Positions 46,710 through 58,333 of a DNA stretch of 64,000 nucleotides are shown piece after piece. The position numbers and the translations under genes were made by a program. Source of the DNA: Larix kaempferi (lineage: Eukaryota > Streptophyta > Pinopsida > Pinales > Pinaceae); NCBI GenBank assembly GCA_027924585.1, contig BSBM01000125.1, forward strand, positions 3,167,001 to 3,231,000, read 5' to 3'. The notes beneath the pieces were generated by a model that was not told the DNA's origin, ran no database searches, and saw nothing but the letters and a program-made list of their open reading frames with translations. The number at the start of each line of letters is the position of its first letter. Positions within the stretch are counted from its first letter, which is position 1.

Positions 46710-46992
46710 ACCGACGCGACAAGAAGGCTATTGAATTGAATCCGTTGGGGTGTAATCCCCACGATACATTAAACTCCCATCAACTCTCCTTCCACGGGTC
46801 GGTCTCGTATGCTGGAAAGTCATGTGCTTGCCACGGGCCCTGTTTACCATGACACCCGCATCCGGGTAAAACCTGAGCGGGCTTGGCCTTGGCTGCAAAT
46901 CTCACCTGCGAGCCCCATCCTCGCTTGGGTTTGAGCAAAATACTCGACTATCGTTACAAGACCGCTTTACCACTACGCCGCCTCCGCCGACC
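46710..46992 (-). mobile_element. Candidate tRNA-derived SINE
   Basis: Read on the minus strand from 46992, the sequence starts GGTCGGCGGAGGCGGCG and has GGCGTAGTGGTAAAGCGG at 46979-46962, similar to the D-arm/A-box of tRNAs. About 30 bases later TGCTCAAACCC (46936-46926) approximates the B-box GGTTCAAACCC. A GC-rich tRNA-unrelated body of about 200 bases follows. A split pol III promoter, compact size and sharply higher GC content than the flanks support a SINE. The 3' tail and target-site duplications were not found. It does not fold as an intact tRNA. Confidence 0.45.
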
Positions 46993-49900
46993 TTTATTTT
47001 ATTTTATTTTTACTTTTGTTATCGTATTTTAATTAAATATAATATTCATATATAATAGTATAATATTATATTATAATTAAGTGATATTATTTTTAATTAG
47101 TTAAATTATATTATAATTAATTAAACAATCTTAATTTATTAATATTTTGGAGATATTTAATACTTTAGTTTTGAAAATGGCTATATACCATCAATATATT
47201 AATATATTAATTATTTTAACTAAGTTATAATATTATATTGTATTTGAATGATATTATATTAATGAATATAATATACAAATATTATTATAATTAGTTAAAC
47301 AATATTATTTTATTAATACTTTGGAGATATGTCTACGCATCCACCTATTACTAGCAACAACCACATCAATAATATTGATGTGTCTAAATATGTCATCACG
47401 GGGGGTTCACTAGTGAGGCAATATCATATCACGTCCATTCATATTGGGGGGTTGAATACTCTTAAAAACCTCAAAAATATATTGCCCCGTATTAAGGGGT
47501 CAAGGGGTTTTTTTTATTTGACATAGTAATATAAATATTGGGGGTTATTTTATTTGGGAGTGTTGAGGAATAACCTCCAAATCGTGGGATGGATTCATAC
47601 GTCCAAATCACGGGCTCAATTCATACCCACCTAAGACTTAAGGACCTTCCATTTTTATTTGATATTGCTTATGATCCTAAGTTTTGAATAAATTTGATAA
47701 TAGTGTACCAATGATAATATCGATGGAAGTCTCTTTGGATTATTGTCCTTGAGCAATGTAACATCCCGATAATTTCATAAAAATTTAAAAAAAAAATACC
47801 TGCATTAAATGTTAAAATTGTGATTGCGGAAGTAATAAATGCTTGTTAAGGCAATATTAAATAATAAAGTCATTAATGTATATAACAATTTAACTACTAT
47901 GTCCTTTTAACTAATGATGCTTTAAGACAATGATGTGTCTTACCTCCATAAAAATGATTACAACACTAATTTGTTTGTAGTTGTAATAACAAATAAACAA
48001 CATACCCATATAGGCCTAAGTTCTATAACTGCAACTATGAAACCATATGCAACATACCCAAATTTGCTAAAATAACAAATAAACAATACTTTCTATTCTA
48101 TAATATTTTATCTGAATTACTCTTGTCGTTGATAGAAATATGGCTTACTTACAAAGTTCTATATCCCTATTCAACATTCTTTACATTAGTTAAGAATAGT
48201 CTCCTATGTCATTACTTGTGACGACGATAACCAAATAGGACAATTACTTAACCTTGAAGTATTATTCCTATGAGTACTTATACAAGAGTATGCCATTAAA
48301 ACCCATAACCTGCTATGTAGGAAAAGTTGCACTACTATTATATGGGTGTACATATATCCAAATACTAACAGAGTCATCACAGTGACCATTGGGTATTAAT
48401 TTTACCCCTAATTATTTGTCATGGTCTACGATACCATCCTAAGGCTTAGGCTTTGACATTGGTACCCATTGTTTAGTCAATTCGATTTTGTATATAAGTA
48501 TATGGTCGAGTGTGTGTATAACTTTATAACCACTCCTTCAAACTCTTAAACAACTCCTAAATAGAAGGTTGTAATGGGAAAACATTATGTCGAAACGTTT
48601 GCATAGTATTCAGATCAATGGTTTCAATGTTGGGGTTAATAATTGTTCCATGTAGCACATGTCTTTGTCATATTGTTTTAAATGCATAAATCTAATGGGG
48701 TTAATATGCCAAATCTCTTGTCTTGACCTGATCCACAACATATCCATGCATTTACTCCTGATGTGGATTCAAACAAGGTGCTCCTGCAACGTGTACATTG
48801 TCTAGGGTCCCATCTTCTTCCACGGGTGTTTTGACTCACTCGGTGACTTCGATGTGTATCTCGTCTAGCCCCTTCCATACTCCATGAGCACAATAGGTGC
48901 ATCTACCCATCTTCTCGGTCATAGGCATACCTTACCTTAGCCTTTTTGGAGGCACTATGGGTTCTCCATCTGGTTGAGATTTGTTATTGGGACCATACAA
49001 TGCCCATACAACTTATTAATTATACTCTGTTGCATACTTGGGGAATGTGCTTCCCTCTATACTCGTCTTCTTAGTCATTCATTGTATTTTGAAAAAACAT
49101 TTGGTTTTTACTTGATAATATTACCAAAGTCGCTGCTGCATCAATCTGGTAAGGAAGTGACGGTTCTTCTGCTGGAAAAAAAAGGAAGTGACGGTTCTTA
49201 ATGTCGCTGCTGCATCGATCTGACAGGTTGATGGTGTCTCGTCCAAACATTAATGGTTCTGAACCAACTCTTTAGTGGAGTGTAACACTGTCTATCCACG
49301 TTGTCAAACCACGTGAAGCCTGGTTAAAATGTGACTCACGAAATCGAACTATGCGTAGTGAACAAGCAGCTCTCCTCCGAACTGTACATGGGATTGACTC
49401 CTTGGCATGCAGCGTTGGAATTGTCGTAGCTGTTACAATAAATGAGGTATTTATGTTATGGTTGCCCGATTCTGAAAGCATCAGGATGTCACCTTCTTGC
49501 TCGTCGATCACAATAGATCTGGGTCGTTGAATGATAAACCCTAAATTCTCGTTGTGAGTTAGGTCACCACATAGTAAACCTACAATAATTTGGCACCAAC
49601 ACCACTAAACATTACAACTGGAGCATTGATTAACCAGTACAGGGTTTAGGTGGACTGACAAATATTTTTTAATGGGATTATTGGTATTTTATCCCACGCA
49701 AGTTCCATAGTTCGCCATCTGTAACTACAGTACCTAAACCATAAAGGCCTTGACCTCGATGTTCAAAAAATATTGTAAATTTCTTGCTCTTCTTTTACAA
49801 ATGCGCCAATTGATTATTGGGTTTCTTCCTCTGCGAGGACTCAACACAGAAGGAATACCATCTCCGATATGGAATACGATGCCAACTCTAGCATACACAT

Positions 49901-50140
49901 AGTTCACTTCCTCTGCATGTATTTTAGGATGGAGGAGGACTGAGGTTCATGTTTTTAATTTACGAAATTATTCGTGAACTGATGATTTTAACTTGCAAAA
50001 TACAAAAAAGAACACTCTCTCGCAGGTAATAGTTTTGCAATACGTTTTTCATCTCCAGATGTCTCTACATCCCGAAATTAATGTGTAGGTACTGACAGTT
50101 TTAATTTGATATTAATGTGTAGCTGCACGACTCCTATCTC
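46993..50140. other. No gene identified
   Basis: Very AT-rich to about 47320, then mixed sequence with short ORFs. Minus-strand open stretches at 48678-48902 and 49272-49511 have no domain I recognise and contain stops in neighbouring frames. Confidence 0.4.
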
Positions 50141-51193
50141 CGATGTCTGGTGAGTTTGGGCACTAAGAGGAGGTTGGAGACCAGTGAAAAGAGGTTTCCC
50201 TGTTCTGGTTCTGTCGAGAGGAATTTCAAGTTCTACCAGTTTTCATCACCCATAAAAGGTAAGCATTTGCAATTGCTCCTGTTCTATTACCCTCTTCTTA
50301 GCTATTTTAAAAAATTAATTCCTCTCCTCATTAGATGTTCCCTGCACCCAATTTTTTCTTTCTCCCCACTGTCTATCACTGTAACCTGTGATTCAGAATT
50401 ATAATAATGTTTGTGTCTTTGTCTGCCACTGCAATCTGTCATTCAGAACTATAGTAATGTCTGCCATTGATTTCTGGATGCCGCTGCTTATCTGGGTTTG
50501 TTGTAGAGATCATTCGCAGGAGTTCTGAATACTATTCTTAATTTTAATGTCGTCTTAAGTTCCCATTATACAGTAGCCTCCACTCGAATCAACATCTACA
50601 GTTTAAGTCAAAGTTTTTAGCTTCATCTTTCCCATTTTTGAGTGTCATAGTGTCCCCTATGATATGGTTCAGAAGGTGGGTTTCTAATTCGAAAGGGCAT
50701 AGCCTTTTAAGAGATTTTCCGTTCATAGTGTAGTTCTATGTCTTTATGAGTTTTGGCTTAAAACATTAGTTTATTGAATTGATCACGTTTTTCAATAGTG
50801 CAGATTTTTTTGTTCTGTTTTTCTTCCAGTTGCATGGGCAAACTTTCATTTTTGGAAATATTGCTTATAAAAACTTACAGCTGACCCGCTGTGATATGAG
50901 GGGCATACCTATGCTACCAAAATCACCAAGAACTTGTACCCCGCAAGTTTCTTTACTGCAACTTGTTAGCCACTGGGCATGATGTCTCTATACACAACTC
51001 TGGCTCCTCCTTTGCCGATGATGTTCTCTTCTTTTATGAATTCCAAGATCTCATCGCTCCCAAAGTTAAGTTTTTGGAAGGCCGTCATCTTCCAGGACCT
51101 GACGTAGCCTTATCTTTTGACAGATCTTGCCTTAATTTTGAGTATAATAATCAAGGCTACAGGGGAAATTGTTTTAAAACACAATTGCAGTAG
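50141..51193 (+). other. Possible exons of an unidentified gene
   Basis: An open stretch ends at a good donor (CATAAAAG followed by GTAAGC near 50261). A polypyrimidine-AG acceptor precedes 50830, and an ORF at 50963-51193 follows. The peptides (for example FKFYQFSSPIK and [20 protein letters not shown]) match no family I know, and the pieces are not shown to join in frame. Base composition is less AT-rich than in the surroundings. Confidence 0.2.
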
Positions 51194-52425
51194 TCTATTT
51201 AGGCTCTGTGTGTATGGAACACATGCAAACATAAAAAAAAGCATCAACATTTTAGTCCAATCTTCTACGTTCCTGTCTCAAAAGTAGTTGACAGAATGTT
51301 CGCGCTTCTAGTTGTGATTCTCATCCCCATTTTGCTTGCAGTTGTAATTCTCATCCATTTTCGGGACTGTGATCCTGGAACGAATAAACATTTTGCTTGA
51401 TTAGTCAAAATTCATATTTGGTCATAATTCAAAATCTCCAGGATAGACATAGACGCTTATGGAATAAAATCAAAAGAGTGTTAATTGTAATGTTCTTTTA
51501 TCCAACAAAAAAACTTCTACATTTTATTTTATTTTTTCTTTCAGAGTTTTCCAATTTTTCTTAAAAACTAAAACAAATATAGTCAACTTCATATTCATTT
51601 AAGAATGAAAAATTCATTCCAAAGTTAAAAAAAAAACAAAAACTGAAATTCAATTCGACATAAATTTACAAATTCAAGCTATTTTCTTTAATGTTAAAAC
51701 TTTCCTTCCCAACTTTACAGAATTTAAACAAATACAATCAATTTCAGTGTTTTGATTCACTAGTTATAATCTATCGAAAAAATTACATTTGAGCGGTAGA
51801 TCTGTGCCAACTAAATGGGTATTTATAAACAATATGTTGTTGACTACAAGATCCTTACAGCCTACAGAGCGCAAATATATAAAGAGGCTTTCATTCAGTA
51901 GCGTTAAATTTCAATTGGAGTATTGTTTGTCTTACTTTTGTATACTGAAAGTTAAAATAAACAGACCCCCATAAATGCATAATCAATATGTCAAATAAAC
52001 TATAACATTGTACTCGTTTTCACAAAGAAAAACATGTAGTTTGAAATAGAAGAACATGTAGTCTGCAATCATGGCAGCCGCAAGAAGATTTGAAACAATA
52101 AAGTCGTTAAATGTGTGCACATTTGTCAACATTCACGCTGCGCACACAGGTCGGCCAAGAATCCTCCAATGGAAGGAAGGTAGTGTACCTGTCGTAAGAA
52201 AGTCGAAATAAGAGCTTTGGCTTGTTATTTTTTAGGGTTAAGCATTGGTTTGTGTATGGAATTCAGAAAAAAATTGCTGACTAAAAGAGAGGATAAATTT
52301 CAAATGTACTAAAAAAAATAGTTATAAATATTTTTGAAATTTCAAAGTTAAATATTAAAATTGATTATTTTGTTGTTAGAATATTAAATATTTCTTGCTT
52401 GAAAAAAGAAAAACAAATCAATAAT
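51194..52425. other. No gene seen
   Basis: AT-rich sequence with scattered short ORFs. Nothing recognisable. Confidence 0.45.
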
Positions 52426-52705
52426 AATATTCAAGTACGTAGTACTAAGTTGTGATTTCCTTCATCTAGAACAATGTAAATATTATATTGTGACTACGGT
52501 TGTACTTGACATGAATAATACACCTGCATATTGTTATTAAAAATATTCAAGTACCTAGTACTAAGTTCTGATTTCTTTCATATAGAACATTATAAATATT
52601 ATATTTTGACTATAGTGGTACTTTTGACATAAATAATACAAATGCATATTTACATATAGTATTCACTCCATCTAGAACACTTTATAAATATTATTTTTGA
52701 CAAAG
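52426..52705 (+). repeat. Tandem repeat with a period of about 116 bp
   Basis: A unit starting AATATTCAAGTAC-TAGTACTAAG begins at 52426 and again at 52542. A third, partial copy (ATCTAGAACACTTTATAAATATT) lies near 52660-52705. Copies have diverged by scattered substitutions. Confidence 0.8.
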
Positions 52706-53947
52706 ATGACCTTGTAAAGAACTTAAGAACTTGAAGAAAGTAGAGTGGGTAGTTGGTTAAATGTAGTATGGATTGTACATTGGCAATAGTTGGAATTGAT
52801 TGTTTTTTATAAGGTTATCTCAAGTTGCCTTTGATGTATTATCTTTTGTCAACCTTTTGACCAAAATGTGGTAAAAGGAAATCCTGAATCATGAAACATA
52901 TTTTATAAACCCCAAATATTTTAGATGGAAACCATGAGGACAAGCTTTGCCCAAATGCGAGCTTTCCAGTTATGGTTAGCCTCAACCTCCTTGATTTAAT
53001 GAGATTGACCAATGATTTGATCCAACATGATCCAAATTCCCCCCTATGCCTATCGAACTCTCGTCATACATCCCAAACTTTGACGGGAAGGCTGGAGAAG
53101 ACCCCTAAAATCATATCATGTCGTTTCACCTATGGTGCTCACCAAACAACATCGTTGATGATTCTATTAGGCTACACCTATTCGAGATGACCCTAACTAG
53201 CACTATTGCAAAGTGGTATATTGACCAACACCATGGAAAACATCCCAAATCCACGCCCTTAGAATCGACTCTAATTTTGGATTAATTTTAATCTTATATA
53301 GATAGAGAAATGAGATTCATTTGTTGTGGAAGAATCCATGTTCTCTAAACGTGGAATACTTTATGCATAAAAAAATACCTACACATGACCTATTGCGATT
53401 TCGATTTGTTGCGGAAAATTTTGGTGTTGACCTTTTTACATAAAATCATGAAGGTCCCCCCGCACATCAAAGGTCCTTCCCCTAGTGCCTAATATGGGTT
53501 CATCAGATCCCATTCTCCACTATGAAGCCCCACCCTTCATTTATGAGTCACCTCCTCGTTGTATTACGAGTCTCGAAAAGGAAATCATATCATGCCTATG
53601 GGGAAAAGATTCCCTATGTAAGGCTTGTGTGATGGCATAGTGGGGCATGCATATCCAATGAATGGAACTATTATGGCCCACCCATTTTTTGAATTCCTAG
53701 TGGGTCTATTGGGAATGTTATTTAATATCTACAAGAGGCAATTAATTGTCTATTGAATAAACCTGAATAAACCAAATATTTCTCAATTTTCTAGTTCAAT
53801 GAATTTCCTTCTATATAAATTCAATTTTAGTTTGAATGTTTCAACACCACTTTGACAAATGTATGTTATATACAATCTTTTGAAAAAAAATTCTATATAT
53901 TTATCCATTTTTATCTAACTAAAAGGTACATGTGGATGGAAATACAG
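52706..53947. other. No gene seen; left flank of the large transposase element
   Basis: No ORF of interest. The terminal repeat of the element that contains the transposase may lie here but was not identified. Confidence 0.35.
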
Positions 53948-56900
53948 ATGAATCCAGACAATGATTTTGACTTTGTAATTGTAACTGGTGAATAACATTC
54001 TACCCTTGGCACAGTTAGGTGTCAATCAGATGCTACTTTTGCAGAAATCCGTCAAGAAATTGTGCTTGATAATATCATTGGATATCCTTTTGAGTTTACC
54101 AACAATCAAGGATATACTTTAAATGCAACACAAGAGAAAAGATGGAAAGCTACAAAAACACCTATAGGCATCAAGAGGAAACTAGACACATTGGATACTG
54201 AAGCGTTGCAATCAAATGTAATGGAAAGAACACCAAATGTTGAAATCATCGAAGAGAACATGGAGGAACCTATGCATAAACAAGCAAGAGTTGAAGTTGA
54301 GTGTGATTCGATAGAACAAAACATAGGTGTTGATTCTACTATATTGGCATCTTGGGAACAAAAAGTGAATAGTTTAATGGAAGAGTTTGTTGAGGAGAAG
54401 GTTACTCTTAAAGTATATTCAGAAAATGGAACATCTAAAATAAAGATACGTTGTGAAAGTTGTGGTATTGATTATGGAACAGGGGAAATATCTTTGGCAG
54501 CACGGACACTTCGCAACTTCAAAAACAATCACATGAAAACAAGGGCCCATCAACGTAACATTTCAAGGGTGGGAAGTAGTGAAACTCCTTCATGTAACAT
54601 AGAAAGGAAGACATCAATGGTTGGAGATCGAATTGAGATTGATAAAGCCATCAAAATACTACATGATTTCAACAAGACACAAGATCCAAATTTGTTCAAA
54701 GTGGTGGAAGCAACACTTGCAGGATACGAGGACAAGAGAAAAGTAAAAGTGGAATGTACACGGTGCAATAAATGGTTTTATTTAGTACCAGCAAGTGGTA
54801 ATATTGTTAGTTCTCTAAATGAACATATGAAATCAAACAAGCACATTTCTACTACAAATGAGGCTTCACATAATACAATTGGGTTGAGGACTGGCATAGT
54901 TGGGAGACCCAAGAAGCCTACCAATGATAAGTCCCAACAGAGTTTGACTAGGTTCTTGGTCCCATCATCAACACCACTATCACATAGGGGTTCTACAAGT
55001 GCAAATCCTTCTACTTCAGGTATGTTAATTTCACAAGCTTATTTAATTTGAATATGACATTGAACATAATTTTATTTTTTATCTTCAAATTTATTTGCTT
55101 TTATTGTATTATTGTAGATCATTTATCTCCCTTGATACTACAATGTTGGGGGTATTGGTATCCATATATTGAAAGAAATGGGGAGAGATTGAACACAAAA
55201 ATCCTAATGGATGATCAAAGGGGTGGGAAATTATGGGCCATAGAGAAGCATACCAAGAGGATGCTATGTTATCATGGTACAGAATGCCGTATTGATGGTA
55301 CATATAGGCATATTCATTGTCAGAGGGCTTCTGAAACAGGGATACCTTTTGAATCATTGACATGCAAGTTTTGTAAGTTGATTCCAGACTGTGATGACTT
55401 TAGGATGCGTTTATATCGTGAATCAAGGAGCCCCATTAAAAGACATGGGCGAGATACAGGGAAAGGGAGAAGATTAGACTTTTTGACTCAAACTGAGCTC
55501 AGAAATGTTGCAAGGGTTACAAATACTAGCTATAGATCAACAATGAGGGCTCTTTGGTGGGAGAGGACAAAGGTTGCTATACTCTCTATTAGAATAAGGT
55601 CCCTAAAGGACAAGTTGTTCGAATCTACAGAAAGGAAAGATGTATTTAGGTTTTGCAAGGATGTGTGTGAGGCACATAGACAAGGAAAATTACAAGGTAA
55701 AGATGTCGTTTGGGAATTTGTCAAAGATATCTTTCACAACCTGACACGTCCAAAAGCAGAGAGAAGGTATGGTGCATCCACTAAATCCATTTATGAGATG
55801 ATTAAGTTATGGGGGGGTCCTAGATTGCATAGCTTCATTAGCTTGAATTTAGATGGTCCTTCAATATCTACAACTTTAAGGCAAGTGAGAAAATCATTGT
55901 CATATATCCCAGGGGAGCATGAGTACATTTTTGAGGCACTTGGAAAGGTTTATGCTTCTTATAAATCCAAACATGGTATAGAGGGTCCGATTCCTGTATT
56001 CCTTGCTGAAGATGAGACCGTTGTGAAAAAATATGTTAGGTGGGTAGCAAAAAGTGATACTTTGGTTGGTTTTTGTGGTAATAAAGAAAATCATCAATGC
56101 CAATCACATTTCTTAGTGACTGTGGGCGAGGGAGCTGCAGGCTATGATGTTATTACATAAACTTTTAAGAACAGTGTAATTGGTCATTATGCACGTGTCA
56201 TTATTGCAAACCCTTTACATGAAAAGCTTCCCCGTTTGGTTGTGGTTGTTCATCCAACATGCAATAGGTTCGATGCAAATTTTGTTGCCAAGCAATGGGA
56301 AAAAATAGAAGTTATGTGGAGGAAACACGCGGAAAATTGTTTGGGACCTATTATTGGTCATTCATCTGATGGGGATAGTAGATGAAGACAACTTATGTTG
56401 AAGGATTATTCTTCAACAAAAGGTATTCGATATCAAATCCCTTGGGAAGGGTGGAGGCTATCTGGGTTGCATGATGGTGGCAACGTAATAGGACTACATG
56501 ACTAGGATTACATACACAACGGGAAAAAGCTAATCAATCCTTTGTTTAGTGGCCGACGAGATTTGATCCTTGGAGAAGAGTTGGTAAGTTTTAATCATGT
56601 CAGAATGGTTTATAACACTTTTAAAGTGGATGATCACAAGCTTAAAATTGAAGATATAGAGAGGATGGATCGACAAAATTGGGGTTCAGCACAACGCATT
56701 GCTTCAAGGCATGTTCAAAGGTGTTTAAAAGAGATGAGAAGTACAACAAGTGGTAGGGCAGAGAGAACACTAGGTACAAAGATTTATCTAATGATTGTTG
56801 CTGACTACATTGACATTTTTATGTCTCATAGTTTGACTCTTTGGGAAAGAGTGCGAAATGCTTCAAGAGTTCAACATTTCTTTTTGTTATGGTTATGTTG

Positions 56901-58333
56901 GGTACGGAAACAATCTCATGTTAATGCCAACATAAATTTCATTAGTAGAGAGGCATATCAGGATGTGAAAATTTCGTGCCACTTTGCGGTTTTATTGATG
57001 AGATTGTTTCGAGACCACTACTCTAACTTGCCATGTGTATTGCACTTGACTGGGTCAGATGTGTGTGAGAACTTCTTTAGCAAAGTTGGTGGGATGGTTG
57101 GATCAGAGAGGGCCTATGATTTCACTGACTTGCTTCATGCTGTTGGAACTCTTAATAGAGTTGCTGAAGAAGAATCAAATCCACAAGGGCTTCGCTTTAA
57201 TAAATCTCATAAAAAACAAGAAAGCATCTGGAATAAATTGCACCAACAAACAACAGAGAATCATGATGTATTATCTAATTATGGTCCAATATCTACATAT
57301 GATAAAATTATAGAAGCTCTGAAAGTAGGATTGAATGATGCGCAAAACCTTTTATCAAGATTTGGCATGCAACCAGAAGGACACACACAATCTTCTTGGT
57401 GGTTTAAACCATGGACAGAGGATCAAAACTATCCAACATTCCAAGTAGTGGATGAAGTAGTTGATGGTTCTACACCGAATAACTCCAACTCAATATTCCA
57501 ATCTTCATCTTCATCCATACTCAATGTTAGTGAATTGCAAACAATGGAAAGTGAGTGGAGGCATGAGTTGGATGAAATTTTAGATACCATTGATGATAAT
57601 GTGAACACAACTACCAAACCAGTGGTAGAGCTTGATGGTAAGGATATGTTCAAATCTTGTTTGGTTAGTCAGTTGAATGGAAATCCAACATTATCCAAAG
57701 ATAGGTTGACTAGAGTGAGAAATGGGGTCTACTTTAGGCGAGATGAAAGGGATTCAAAAAAGGGTGTTTCAATCGGCTTTGGAATTGGATCGGACTGCGG
57801 GGTGTTGTTTGAGAGCAACTCAATACCTATAGTTGAACGTGCCACAAGAAAAGGTGTTTCTCGAAGTACCAAAGAAGGTGTTTCTTGTGGAACTTGGTAC
57901 ATTGGAAGGGTTCAAAGAATAAGAAAGAAGGATGGAAATAGGGTGTTTGATTACCATAATGACATTGATCTTTTGGATAGGCCAGAAGGTGTTGAGCTTC
58001 AGTTTTGTTGGTACAATAAAATAAAAGGGCAACGCTTGTACAAGTATGATTTGACAGATCATCTTTTTGTACAACTTGAATCTGTTATAGCAATGGCCAA
58101 CTTATCATACAACAATATGAATGACACATACAAATTAGAAAAAAGAGATTACAAAGTTTTTTCTGATTTTGTCAAAAATCTCAACAAGGTTAATTTAAAG
58201 TTTATTGTAATTTATTTTTCCTTATTCATTCCCATTTAATAGATAACTTAAAAATAATTATTGGTTGTATTTTTGTTGATTTCATGTAGTAATGCCATCT
58301 TGATTTTATATTTTTTGGCCTCAGGTGCAGTGA
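53948..58333 (+). pseudogene. Large zinc-finger transposase-like gene, possibly P-superfamily-like, with four nonsense codons
   Basis: Model: exon 1 53948-55019, intron 55020-55117 (GT-AG, phase 1), exon 2 55118-58188, possible second intron 58189-58324, and a stop two codons later. About 1,380 codons are in frame with no frameshift, but TAA at 53993-53995, TAA at 56158-56160, TGA at 56383-56385 and TAG at 56503-56505 interrupt it. Exon 1 has two fingers of CX2C…HX5H type (CESC…HMKTRAH and CTRC…HMKSNKH), then GRPKK and QQSLTRFL. Exon 2 has a Cys/His cluster, then EDETVVKKYVRWV and VGFCG, resembling the DE…K…G block of P-element/THAP9 transposases. HSSDGDSR, IHNGKKLINPL and LTGSDVCENFFSKVGGM (a candidate third acid, like ENFF in P-type elements) follow. 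The C-terminus contains a Trp/Tyr-rich domain (GTWYIGRVQRI). The family assignment is inference. Confidence 0.7.

Noticed and set aside
46926-46979. Functional tRNA gene
   Set aside because: A- and B-box-like words are present, but the acceptor and anticodon stems do not pair. It fits a SINE head better.
50963-51193. Reverse transcriptase signature ([10 protein letters not shown])
   Set aside because: FADD occurs without any neighbouring RT motif, and the rest of the ORF does not resemble an RT.
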